Below, one piece after another: positions 39,378-48,583 of a stretch of DNA of 64,000 bases. Numbering within the stretch: the stretch's first letter is position 1; every line of letters starts with the position of its first letter. Location: contig NZ_JAPZQK010000012.1 in assembly GCF_027530345.1 (NCBI RefSeq), positions 1 to 64,000 of the forward strand. The letters run 5' to 3'. The DNA comes from Silanimonas sp. (GTDB lineage: Bacteria > Pseudomonadota > Gammaproteobacteria > Xanthomonadales > Xanthomonadaceae). The notes under the pieces are model-generated. The model made no database searches. It saw nothing but the letters and a program-made list of their open reading frames with translations, and was not told the origin of the DNA. The position numbers were made by a program, and so were the translations under genes.

Positions 39378-39390
39378 TCCGGCGGGGGGG

Positions 39391-39708
39391 TCAACGGTCG
39401 TCGCGGGTCCAGACGGCGCCGTCCTCGACCTTCACCGGGAACTTCACCAGCGGCAGGTAGGCCGGCGCGCACTGCGCCTCGCCGCTGCGCAGGTCGAAGG
39501 TCGCCGAGTGCAGCAGGCAGACCAGCACGCCCTGTTCGGCATCGAAGGGCCCCGCCGAAAGCTCGTAGTCCTCGTGGGTGCACTTGTCCTCGACGGCGTA
39601 CAGCGTGCCGTCGAAGTTGATGACGAGGATCGGCGTATCGCCGTCCCAGACCACCCGCGTCTCGCCGGGCGCGAGTTCGTTCTCGGCGCAGACCTTCACC
39701 CAAGTCAC
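39391..39708 (-). CDS. Rieske [2Fe-2S] ferredoxin-like protein of the SUF operon
   Basis: The 105-residue protein has the two Rieske boxes C43-T-H45 (CTHEDYEL) and C64-L-L-H67 (CLLHSATFD), so it should bind a [2Fe-2S] cluster with two Cys and two His. It resembles ferredoxin subunits of aromatic ring dioxygenases, but no oxygenase gene is near. It starts at GTG 39708, overlapping the GNAT stop by GTGA, and is the last gene of the SUF operon. A supply of electrons for cluster assembly is an inference from position. Confidence 0.88.
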   Translation of the reverse strand: MTWVKVCAENELAPGETRVVWDGDTPILVINFDGTLYAVEDKCTHEDYELSAGPFDAEQGVLVCLLHSATFDLRSGEAQCAPAYLPLVKFPVKVEDGAVWTRDDR

Positions 39709-40232
39709 AGGGCCTTCTCCAGCACCTCGAAGCGCAGGTCATCGCGCTTGGGGTGGCCGAAGCGCGCGTCGCCGTAGGGGAAGGGCTTCTTGATGCCGGT
39801 GCGGCGGTAGCCGCGGCGCTCGTACCAGGCGATCAGTTCGTCGCGGACGTCGATCACCGTCATACGCATCGCCGGCAGCTGCCAGTCCTCGCGGGCGACG
39901 CGTTCGCACTCGCGCAGCACGGCGTCGCCGAGGCCACCGCCTTGCCGGGTCGGATCGACGGCGAACATGCCGAAGTAGCCGGCGCCGGCGTCGTCGCAGA
40001 CGTGGGCGCAGGCCACCAGGGCGCCGTCGCGCTCGGCGAGCACGACGCGGCTGCGGGGGCGGACGAGATCGTGCTCCAGCACCTCGGGGGCCACGCGCGG
40101 GCCGTCGAGCAGGTCGGCTTCGGTGGTCCAGCCGGCGCGGCTGGCGTCGCCGCGGTAGGCCGAGGTGACCAGCGCGATGATCGCGTCGCGGTCGGCGAGT
40201 GCGGCGGTGCGGAAGTACAGCGGTGCGGTCAT
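39705..40232 (-). CDS. GNAT family N-acetyltransferase
   Basis: The 175-residue protein has the GNAT acetyl-CoA loop in FAVDPTRQGGGLGDAVLRECE (in part, about 90-108), where Q/RxxGxG/A appears as RQGGGLG, and YERRGYRRTG near the end. Substrate unknown. The start at ATG 40232 leaves 35 bases to sufS, and the gene is coupled to the Rieske gene by GTGA. Its place inside the SUF operon is unusual. Confidence 0.85.
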   Translation of the reverse strand: MTAPLYFRTAALADRDAIIALVTSAYRGDASRAGWTTEADLLDGPRVAPEVLEHDLVRPRSRVVLAERDGALVACAHVCDDAGAGYFGMFAVDPTRQGGGLGDAVLRECERVAREDWQLPAMRMTVIDVRDELIAWYERRGYRRTGIKKPFPYGDARFGHPKRDDLRFEVLEKAL

Positions 40233-40267
40233 GGCGTTGGCGTGTGGCGTTTGGCGTGGCGACGCGT

Positions 40268-41521
40268 TCAGAGCAGCAGCTGGCGCACTTTGTGGAGCGC
40301 GGCCACCAGCGCGTCGATCTCGGCTTCCGTGTTGTAGAACGCCAGCGAGGCGCGGCAGGTGGCGGAGACGCCGAACCAAGCCAACAGCGGGTGGGCGCAG
40401 TGCTGGCCGGAGCGCACGGCGATGCCTTCCAGATCGAGCAAGGTGGCGAGGTCGTGTGCGTGCGTGCCTTCGATGGCGAAGGAAATCACCGCGGCCTTCT
40501 CGCGGGCGGTGCCGAAAATGCGCAGGCCCGGCACGGTGGCGAGCGCTGCGTTCGCGTGGGCGAGCAAGTGCTGCTCGCGGGCCTCGATCGCGGCCATGCC
40601 GACGCCGTCCAGCCACGCCGCCGCCGCGCCCAGCCCGATGTGGCCGGCGATGTTGGGCGTGCCGGCTTCGAAGCGCATCGGCGGATCGTTGAACACCGTC
40701 CCTTCGAAGCGGACTTCCTTGATCATCTCGCCGCCGCCGAGGAAGGGCGGCATCTGCGCCAGCAGTTCGCGCCGGCCCCATAGGCCGCCGGTGCCGGTCG
40801 GGCCGCACATCTTGTGGCCGGTGAAGGCATAGAAGTCACAGCCCAGCGCCGCGATATCCACCGGGCGGTGCGGCACGGCCTGCGAGCCGTCGACGACCGT
40901 CACGATGCCGCGCTTGGCGGCCTCGCGGCAGATCTCGCGCACGGGATTCACCGTGCCGAGCACGTTGGACACGTGCGCGAAGGCGAGCAGCTTCACCTCG
41001 GGGGTGAGCAGGCGCCACAAGCCGTCGAGGTCGAGTTCGCCTTCGGGAGTGAGCTCGGCGACCTTGATCGTCGCGCCGGTGCGTTCGGCCACGAGCTGCC
41101 ACGGCACGATGTTGGCGTGGTGCTCCATGCGCGTCAGCACGATGGCGTCGCCGGGCTTCAGCCGCGGCAGCGCCCACGAGTAGGCGGCGAGGTTCAGTGC
41201 GAAGGTCGTGCCGCTGCACAGCACCAGCTCGTCGCGGCGCACGTTGAGGAAGCGCGCCAGCGTGCTGCGCGCGCCTTCGTAGGCTTCGGTCGCCTCGCTG
41301 CCCAAGGCATGGACGGCCCGGCTGACGTTGGCGTTGTGGTGCGCGGTGAATTCGTTCACCGCATCGATGACCGCCTGCGGCTTCTGCCCGGTGTTGGCCG
41401 AGTCGAGATAGACCAGCGGCTTGCCATGGACCGTGCGTTCGAGCACCGGGAACTGCGCGCGGATGGCCGCCCAGTCGATGGCGGTCGTGGCCTCCCGCGG
41501 CGTGGGAGCGGGCGTGCTCAT
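40268..41521 (-). CDS. sufS: Cysteine desulfurase SufS
   Basis: SufS takes sulfur from cysteine as a persulfide for iron-sulfur assembly. The 417-residue PLP enzyme has the Schiff-base lysine K237 in FTGHKMCGPTG and the catalytic C375 in RSGQHCAHPL, the short motif of group II desulfurases that normally need SufE or SufU. Neither partner is seen here. It overlaps sufD by ATGA (41518-41521). Confidence 0.96.
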   Translation of the reverse strand: MSTPAPTPREATTAIDWAAIRAQFPVLERTVHGKPLVYLDSANTGQKPQAVIDAVNEFTAHHNANVSRAVHALGSEATEAYEGARSTLARFLNVRRDELVLCSGTTFALNLAAYSWALPRLKPGDAIVLTRMEHHANIVPWQLVAERTGATIKVAELTPEGELDLDGLWRLLTPEVKLLAFAHVSNVLGTVNPVREICREAAKRGIVTVVDGSQAVPHRPVDIAALGCDFYAFTGHKMCGPTGTGGLWGRRELLAQMPPFLGGGEMIKEVRFEGTVFNDPPMRFEAGTPNIAGHIGLGAAAAWLDGVGMAAIEAREQHLLAHANAALATVPGLRIFGTAREKAAVISFAIEGTHAHDLATLLDLEGIAVRSGQHCAHPLLAWFGVSATCRASLAFYNTEAEIDALVAALHKVRQLLL

Positions 41522-42828
41522 TCGCGGGCCGCTGCGGCGGAAGCGAGGCGGGCGTCGAGCGTGGCGGCCAGCGCGGCTTCCAGCGGCTCGTTCGCCAGCA
41601 CGGCCAGTGGCTCGCGCAGGAAGGCGGCGGTCAGCATCGCCGTGGCCTCGGCCAGCGGCACGCCGCGGGAGCGCAGGTAGAACAGGGCGGTGTCGTCGAG
41701 GCGGCCCACGGTCGCGCCGTGCGCGGCCTGCACGTCGTCGGCGTGGATGACGAGCACCGGCTGGGTGTCGATCTCGGCGCCGTCGTCGAGCAGCAGGTTC
41801 TTGTTGGAGAGCGTGGCGTTGCTGCCATCCGCGCCTTCGGCGATCAGGATGCCGCCGTGGAACACCGCTCGGCCGCGTTGCGCGCCGAGGCCGCGCCAGG
41901 TGAGCTCGCAGCGTGTGTCGCGGGCGCGGTGCTCGATGCCGAGGCGGGTGTCGATGTGGCGGCGGCCGTCGGCCAGCAGCACGCCGTTCGCATCGAGCTG
42001 CGCGCCCTCGCCGGCGAGAACGACGTCGAGCTCGTGGCGCGACAGCGCGCCGCCGAGTTCGAGGTCGAGCCGACGGTAGTGCGCGTTCGCGCCGAGCATG
42101 GCTTGCGTGCGCTGGATCAGAGTCGCGCCATCCGATTCCTGCTGCACCCGGGCCTGCGTGAGCGCGGCGCCTTCGCCCAGTTCGACCTGCAGCACGGTGT
42201 TCAACAGGTGGCGATGCGCGCCAGCGCGGAGGTGGTGCTTGGCGACAGTGAGCGTCGCACCGGCGCCAAGCACGATGCGATGGCGCAGATGGAGGGCGCG
42301 ATCCGCGCCGTCCTCCACGCCGATGACAACGAGGTGCAGCGGCGTGGCCACGCGAACGCCGGGCTCGACCTCGAGCACGAAGCCCTCGTCGGCGAGGGCA
42401 CCGTTCCACTGCTGGAACGCGGCGTCGGTGGCCGCAGTGTCGGTGGTGAGCCAGCCCGCGGCCTCGGTCGGCGCGTCGCGCAGCACTTCGGACAGCAGGC
42501 GCACGCGCAGGCCTTCGGCCAGGCCATGCAGGTCGGAGAGGGCCGGGGCGTATCGGCCGTTGGCGATGACGAGGCGCGGCGCCGGAATGTCGGCGACCAC
42601 CTTCAAATCGACATCGACGCGGGCCGCGGGGGGCTCGAAACGGCGCGCGGCGAGCGCGCGCAGCGCGGTGTACCTCCAGCGTTCCTGGCGCGTGGTCGGG
42701 ACGCCGTGCGCGAGGGCGGCCTTGCGGGCAAGCGCGCGCGCCGGTGCAAGCGACGGGGTCGCTTCGGCCAGCGCGGCGGCCTGCGCGTCCAGCGCCTCGA
42801 CCAGCGGGCTGGTCGCGGCCGTGCTCAT
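41518..42828 (-). CDS. sufD: Fe-S cluster assembly protein SufD
   Basis: SufD is the scaffold subunit that pairs with SufB on a SufC dimer. The 436-residue protein has the long right-handed beta-helix and the C-terminal LDDTALFYLRSRGVPLAEA (in part), with AAHGATVGRLD carrying the conserved histidine. The N-terminal part is helical and poorly conserved, as usual. It overlaps both sufC and sufS by four bases. Confidence 0.93.
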   Translation of the reverse strand: MSTAATSPLVEALDAQAAALAEATPSLAPARALARKAALAHGVPTTRQERWRYTALRALAARRFEPPAARVDVDLKVVADIPAPRLVIANGRYAPALSDLHGLAEGLRVRLLSEVLRDAPTEAAGWLTTDTAATDAAFQQWNGALADEGFVLEVEPGVRVATPLHLVVIGVEDGADRALHLRHRIVLGAGATLTVAKHHLRAGAHRHLLNTVLQVELGEGAALTQARVQQESDGATLIQRTQAMLGANAHYRRLDLELGGALSRHELDVVLAGEGAQLDANGVLLADGRRHIDTRLGIEHRARDTRCELTWRGLGAQRGRAVFHGGILIAEGADGSNATLSNKNLLLDDGAEIDTQPVLVIHADDVQAAHGATVGRLDDTALFYLRSRGVPLAEATAMLTAAFLREPLAVLANEPLEAALAATLDARLASAAAARE

Positions 42829-43589
42829 GCCGAGGCTCCCGGCGCGATGCGGTCCTTCACCCAGCTGTAGCCGTGCTGTTCGAGTTCGAGCGCGAGCTCG
42901 GGGCCGCCGCTCTCGACGATGCGGCCGTCGGCCAGCACGTGCACCACGTCCGGCTTGATGTAGTCGAGCAGCCGCTGGTAGTGCGTGACCACGAGGAAGC
43001 TGCGCTCCGGCGAACGCATCAGGTTCACGCCTTCGGCCACCAGCTTCAGTGCGTCGATGTCGAGGCCCGAATCGGTCTCGTCGAGGATGGCCAGCGTCGG
43101 CTCCAGCACGGCGAGCTGGAAGATCTCGTTGCGTTTCTTCTCGCCGCCGGAGAAGCCGACGTTGACGGCGCGGTTCAGCAGCTCGTCCTTGATGTGCAGC
43201 ACCGAGAGCTTCTGGCGCACCAGCTTCAGGAAGCCCATCGAGTCGATCTCGGGCTCGCCGCGGTACTTGCGCTGCGCGTTGAGCGCGGCGCGCAGGAAAT
43301 AGGTGTTGTTCACGCCCGGGATCTCGACCGGGTACTGGAAGGCAAGGAACACGCCTTCGGCGGCGCGCTCCTCCGGCTCCAGCGCCAGCAGGTCCTTGCC
43401 CTGGTAGGTGACCGAGCCTTGGGTGACCTCGTAGCCCTCGCGGCCGGCGAGGATGTTGCCGAGCGTGCTCTTGCCGGCCCCGTTCGGGCCCATGATGGCG
43501 TGCACCTGGCCGGGCGCGACCTCGAGGCTCAGGCCCTTGAGGATTTCTCGGCCGCCGATGCGGACGTGGAGGTTGTCGATCTTGAGCAT
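42825..43589 (-). CDS. sufC: Fe-S cluster assembly ATPase SufC
   Basis: SufC is an ABC-type ATPase that drives conformational change of the SufBCD scaffold. The 254-residue protein has Walker A GPNGAGKST (34-42), Q-loop AFQYPVEIPG, signature FSGGEKKRNEI, Walker B AILDETDSGLD and H-loop VVTHYQRLLDYI. It lies four bases after the DUF3703 gene and before sufD, in frame with coupled translation. Confidence 0.96.
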   Translation of the reverse strand: MLKIDNLHVRIGGREILKGLSLEVAPGQVHAIMGPNGAGKSTLGNILAGREGYEVTQGSVTYQGKDLLALEPEERAAEGVFLAFQYPVEIPGVNNTYFLRAALNAQRKYRGEPEIDSMGFLKLVRQKLSVLHIKDELLNRAVNVGFSGGEKKRNEIFQLAVLEPTLAILDETDSGLDIDALKLVAEGVNLMRSPERSFLVVTHYQRLLDYIKPDVVHVLADGRIVESGGPELALELEQHGYSWVKDRIAPGASA

Positions 43590-43593
43590 CGGA

Positions 43594-43931
43594 TCAGTCC
43601 AGATAGGGCTTCAGGTCGGCCGGGATGGGCATGGGCCGGAGCGGGTTGACGTTGGCGCCGCCGGTATTCCCCGCGGGCACCCAGATGACGGTCTTGAGCA
43701 GGGCGGCGAGGCTGCGCACGACTTGGCCGCGGACTTCGCGCGCGTCGGCGCGCTTCCAGCCGTTGCGCAACATGCGGAGATGCGCCCTGGTGTGCGCCAG
43801 CGTGTGGCGCTGCCCGAGAATGTGGGCACGCTCGAGGTGATGGAAGGCCGTCTTCCAGGCCCCAGCAGCTTCGAGCGCGTCCGCTTCGGCGAGCTCGCGA
43901 CGGTAGGCCTCGCGGAGGGCGGGCGCCATGT

Positions 43932-43935
<4 letters not shown>
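43594..43935 (-). CDS. DUF3703 protein inside the SUF operon
   Basis: The 113-residue protein is helical: [20 protein letters not shown] (10-29), [21 protein letters not shown] (about 30-50, histidine-rich), then HLRMLRNGW, a central [27 protein letters not shown] and a proline-rich end. The pattern matches DUF3703. The histidines in the middle could bind metal. It overlaps sufB by ATGA (43932-43935) and ends four bases before sufC, so it is made with the assembly machine; its job is unknown. Confidence 0.8.
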
Positions 43936-45407
<1,472 letters not shown>

Positions 45408-45429
45408 GGTGGCTCTCCTCGGGGCGCGC

Positions 45430-45891
45430 TCAGGTCGACGGGACCAGGGCGGCCGGGATGGCTTTGGGGTTCTTCGGAACGGGGGCCAGCGCGGGCGCCA
45501 GCATGTCGGCCAGGGTGGTGCGGTTCAGTGCGTCGAGCAGCACGTCGTTGATGCGCTGCCAGCCCGCCCGGATACCGCAATGGGCCTCGATGCCGCAGTC
45601 GCCGTCGTGGACGCTGCAGGCGGTCATGCCCAGCGGGCCCTCCAGGGCCTCGACGATGTCGGCCAAGCGGATGTGCGCCGCCGGCCGTGCCAGCCGGTAG
45701 CCGCCGGCCGCGCCGCGGAAACTCTCGACCAGCCCGGCCTGCGCCAGCAGCTTCAGCACCTTGGCGACCGTGGCGGCCTCCACCCGCGAGCGCTCCGCCA
45801 GCTCGGCGGCGCTGTGCACGCGCTCGGCCTGCTCGGCGAGCACCGTGAGCACCACGGTGGCGTAGTCGGTGAGTTTGGTGACGCGGAGCAT
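45430..45891 (-). CDS. Rrf2 family regulator of the SUF operon
   Basis: The 153-residue winged-helix protein matches the Xanthomonas-type SUF regulator: [20 protein letters not shown] (DNA-binding helix start), [22 protein letters not shown] and a [2Fe-2S] cysteine triad C92, C99, C105 in [18 protein letters not shown] (spacing close to IscR's 92/98/104). It likely senses cluster status and represses the operon. A sigma-70 promoter lies 75 bases upstream of ATG 45891 with an inverted repeat over it. The tail after 140 is proline-rich. Confidence 0.92.
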   Translation of the reverse strand: MLRVTKLTDYATVVLTVLAEQAERVHSAAELAERSRVEAATVAKVLKLLAQAGLVESFRGAAGGYRLARPAAHIRLADIVEALEGPLGMTACSVHDGDCGIEAHCGIRAGWQRINDVLLDALNRTTLADMLAPALAPVPKNPKAIPAALVPST

Positions 45892-45966
45892 CGGGGCGGT
45901 CGCTCGCAGGGGCTGGCGGAAGGGCTGGCCGGAGCCCGGGCGGCCCCGGGCTGAATCAGGACCGGA

Positions 45967-45995
45967 ATTGTACGGATTGACCCCGGCCCGCTCAA
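45967..45995 (-). promoter_or_regulatory. Sigma-70 promoter of the SUF regulator operon
   Basis: On the minus strand TTGAGC (45995-45990) and TACAAT (45972-45967) are separated by exactly 17 bases. This gives a leader of about 70 bases before the regulator ATG at 45891. It is the best sigma-70 match I found in the window. Confidence 0.6.
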
Positions 45996-45997
45996 TC
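45975..45997. promoter_or_regulatory. Inverted repeat overlapping the SUF promoter
   Basis: GATTGA (45975-45980) and TCAATC (45992-45997) form 6-base arms 11 bases apart, lying over the -35 and the spacer. It could be the operator of the Rrf2 regulator (autorepression). It does not match the classic IscR type 1 site, so this is only a positional inference. Confidence 0.3.
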
Positions 45998-46141
45998 GGC
46001 GGGGTGTGAAGGGAGCCACCAGCCGTGTGGCCGGGCCCGGTTCCGGAGACAATGAGCGCCAGCAGGCGGGGCATACCGACACGCCTTCGATCAGCGCTGA
46101 CGCGCCTTCTCTTTGCGCAATCGCGCTTCACGGCCTACACC

Positions 46142-47716
46142 ATGACCCAAACGCTTCACTCCTCGCCCGTTGACGAGGCTGCTTCCTTCCCTGATCGCGC
46201 CCGCACGGCCATTGAGCTGCTCGAGGCCGTTCGCGACGACCGCGCGCTTCTGGAGGCTTTGCCCGAGGCCGAGCGTGTTCGCCTGCTGCAGGCGGTGGCC
46301 TTGGTGCATCACCCGGAGCCGCGCGAACGCCGCAAGAAAAACAAGGAAGCGTTGCGGGAAGCCGCTCGCGAGAAGGCACGGAAGACCGAAGCTCTGCTCG
46401 ATCAAACCGGCATCCGCACCTTGCGCAGCAAGCCGGTATTCACCACGCCGAACTACTTTCCGCCGCATCCTGCCGGCCAGCACGATCCGCGCAACAAGGC
46501 GGCCGAGCCGGTCTTGTTGGGCGAATCACCCGAGCTTCTGCACTGCTATGTGTGCAAGCAGAAGTACACGCTGGTGCATCACTTCTACGATCAACTTTGC
46601 CCGCCCTGCGCGGAGCTGAATTTCTTCAAGCGCACCGAGACCACGGATCTCCGTGGGCGCGTGGCGCTGCTCACCGGCGGTCGAGTGAAGATTGGCTACC
46701 AGGCCGGATTGAAGCTGCTTCGTGCCGGTGCCGACCTGATCGTGACCACGCGCTTCCCGCGGGATTCTGCGCAGCGCTACGCGCAGGAGCCGGATTTTGC
46801 GGAGTGGGGCCATCGGCTTGAAGTGTTCGGCCTCGACCTTCGCCACACGCCCAGCGTGGAAGCGTTCTGTGCCGAGTTGGTCGCGACCCGGCCGCGGCTC
46901 GATTTCATCATCAACAATGCCTGCCAGACGGTGCGCCGACCGCCAGCGTTCTATGCCCACATGATGGCCGGCGAAACGAAAGCCCTGCACGAGTTGCCGG
47001 AGCACATCCGCAAGCTGGTGGGCGGCTACGAAGGCTTGCGCGCGGCGGATCTGCTGCCGGGCGGCAGTCAGGCTCTGGTGGATGGCCCGAACTTGGCGAC
47101 GCAGGCGGGCATTGCGCGTGCGGCCGAGCTTTCGCAGGTTCCGCTGCTGGCCGACGAGCTCCTGGGGCAGGCGCACCTGTTTCCGGAAGGCCGGGTCGAC
47201 AAAGACCTGCAGCAGGTGGATTTGCGCGGCCGGAACTCGTGGCGTTTGCAGATGGATGAAGTGCCGGCCGTGGAACTGCTCGAAACACAGCTGGTCAACG
47301 CGGTTGCGCCGTTCATCATCAATGCGCGCCTGAAGACCCTGATGCTGCGCACGCCGGAGCGCGACAAGCACATCGTGAATGTGTCGGCGGTGGAGGGGCA
47401 GTTCTATCGCAACTTCAAGACCACCAAGCATCCGCATACGAACATGGCGAAGGCGGCGCTGAACATGATGACGCGCACGTCCGCCGCCGATTACCACGGT
47501 GACGGCATCCATATGAATGCGGTCGACACCGGATGGGTGACCGACGAGGACCCGATTGAAATCGCGGCACGCAAGACCATCGAAGAGCGCTTCCATCCGC
47601 CGCTCGACATCGTGGACGGCGCGGCGCGCATCGTGGATCCCATCATCGGCGGCATCAATAGCGGCCAGCACGTGTGGGGCCAGTTCTTGAAGGATTACGC
47701 CCCCACCGATTGGTGA
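46142..47716 (+). CDS. Large SDR-fold protein with a zinc ribbon
   Basis: The 524-residue protein has a charged helical N-terminus (to about 90), a four-cysteine zinc ribbon (C135-x2-C138, C153-x2-C156), then a Rossmann SDR domain: TGGRVKIG (178-185), NNAC (258-261), and an S415 in NVSAVEGQF. The SDR catalytic YxxxK is TNMAK (433-437): lysine is kept, tyrosine is threonine with a histidine beside it. About 100 residues separate NNAC and the serine, more than usual. Third codon positions have more A/T than in neighbours, so transfer is possible. Substrate unknown. ATG 46142 has no strong ribosome site. Confidence 0.8.
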   Translation: MTQTLHSSPVDEAASFPDRARTAIELLEAVRDDRALLEALPEAERVRLLQAVALVHHPEPRERRKKNKEALREAAREKARKTEALLDQTGIRTLRSKPVFTTPNYFPPHPAGQHDPRNKAAEPVLLGESPELLHCYVCKQKYTLVHHFYDQLCPPCAELNFFKRTETTDLRGRVALLTGGRVKIGYQAGLKLLRAGADLIVTTRFPRDSAQRYAQEPDFAEWGHRLEVFGLDLRHTPSVEAFCAELVATRPRLDFIINNACQTVRRPPAFYAHMMAGETKALHELPEHIRKLVGGYEGLRAADLLPGGSQALVDGPNLATQAGIARAAELSQVPLLADELLGQAHLFPEGRVDKDLQQVDLRGRNSWRLQMDEVPAVELLETQLVNAVAPFIINARLKTLMLRTPERDKHIVNVSAVEGQFYRNFKTTKHPHTNMAKAALNMMTRTSAADYHGDGIHMNAVDTGWVTDEDPIEIAARKTIEERFHPPLDIVDGAARIVDPIIGGINSGQHVWGQFLKDYAPTDW

Positions 47717-47847
47717 TCCTCTGGCGCCACTCGCCCAAGTGACACCCGTCACCCACAAGTCCTGACGGCCGTGGATGGGGCGCGGGTCGTGGCACGGGGA
47801 GACTGTCCCTACGCCCCCACGGTGGGGGCGGTGAGAGGAGAGCAGCC
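47717..47847. other. Intergenic with a 9-base inverted repeat
   Basis: CGCCCCCAC (47812-47820) and GTGGGGGCG (47822-47830) form a perfect inverted repeat with a one-base centre, 18 bases before the small membrane gene. No T-tract follows. It may be a stop for the SDR transcript or an operator. Confidence 0.3.
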
Positions 47848-48012
47848 GTGGAATCGCGTGACCTGACCCGCATCGCCCTGATCGCCGCCGGCGCCTATGT
47901 GATCGGCCGGACCATCAAGGCCGCCAAGGGCTTCGGCTGGGCCAGCTTCGACTTCGCCTGGGTGGCGTACTGGACCGGCGGCTTCGGCTGGATGCGCCAT
48001 GTCTTCTTCTGA
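47848..48012 (+). CDS. Small 54-residue membrane-associated protein
   Basis: GTG 47848 to TGA 48012 encodes 54 residues: a hydrophobic LTRIALIAAGAYVIGRTI (about 6-23), a basic KAAKGFG and an aromatic end (FDFAWVAYWTGGFGWMRHVFF). A GAGGAG ribosome site lies eight bases upstream. Its last 14 bases overlap the start of the next membrane protein in another frame, which implies coupling. I recognise no family. Confidence 0.6.
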   Translation: MESRDLTRIALIAAGAYVIGRTIKAAKGFGWASFDFAWVAYWTGGFGWMRHVFF

Positions 48013-48574
48013 GCGCAGCCTCGAAATCCAGCGCGCCGAGTTCGCGGCCGCGCGTGGGCTGGCCATGCCGCTGGCCGGCACGATCGCCTGGGCTGCCGTG
48101 GGCGTGGCCGGCCTGTTCCTCCCGGAGTCGACGATGCTGCTGGTGTTGGTGATCGCCACCGGGATGATCGCCTACCTCGGCATGGGCCTCTCCAAGCTCA
48201 CCGGCGAGGATTTCCTCGACCGTTCGAAGCCGAAGAACGTGTTCCAGAACCTGTTCTTCGTCGGCATGGCGCAGGCGCTGCTGGCCTACGCCATCGCCAT
48301 TCCCTTCGGCATCGTCGAGCCCAGCGCGATGCCGCTCGGCGTCGCCGTGCTCAGTGTGTCGATGTGGATGGTGTACAGCTGGATCATCGGCCACTGGATC
48401 GGCTACGCCCACGCGGTGGCCCGTGTCGTGGCCGTGCTGGGGCTGCACTACGCGCTACCGGACCATCGCTATGTGGCGATTCCTGCCGCCGTCGTCGTGC
48501 TCTATCTCGCGGTGATCGTGGTGCAGGAGCGGCGCTGGCGGATGAACCGCGGCGCGCGCCCCGTGGCCGCCTGA
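47999..48574 (+). CDS. Predicted polytopic membrane protein
   Basis: The 191-residue protein has about five membrane helices (23-42, 45-62, 85-106, 112-130, 140-175) after a short polar N-terminus SSSERSLEIQRAEFAAARG. The signature is not one I can name; small integral membrane families of this size are common. It overlaps the 54-residue ORF and stops ten bases before the convergent VIT1 gene. No substrate hint is seen apart from its neighbour. Confidence 0.65.
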   Translation: MSSSERSLEIQRAEFAAARGLAMPLAGTIAWAAVGVAGLFLPESTMLLVLVIATGMIAYLGMGLSKLTGEDFLDRSKPKNVFQNLFFVGMAQALLAYAIAIPFGIVEPSAMPLGVAVLSVSMWMVYSWIIGHWIGYAHAVARVVAVLGLHYALPDHRYVAIPAAVVVLYLAVIVVQERRWRMNRGARPVAA

Positions 48575-48583
48575 GGCAGCGCC

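Noticed and set aside
47785-47800. TGGCAC as a sigma-54 promoter
   Set aside because: The -12 element (TTGC at five bases) is absent.
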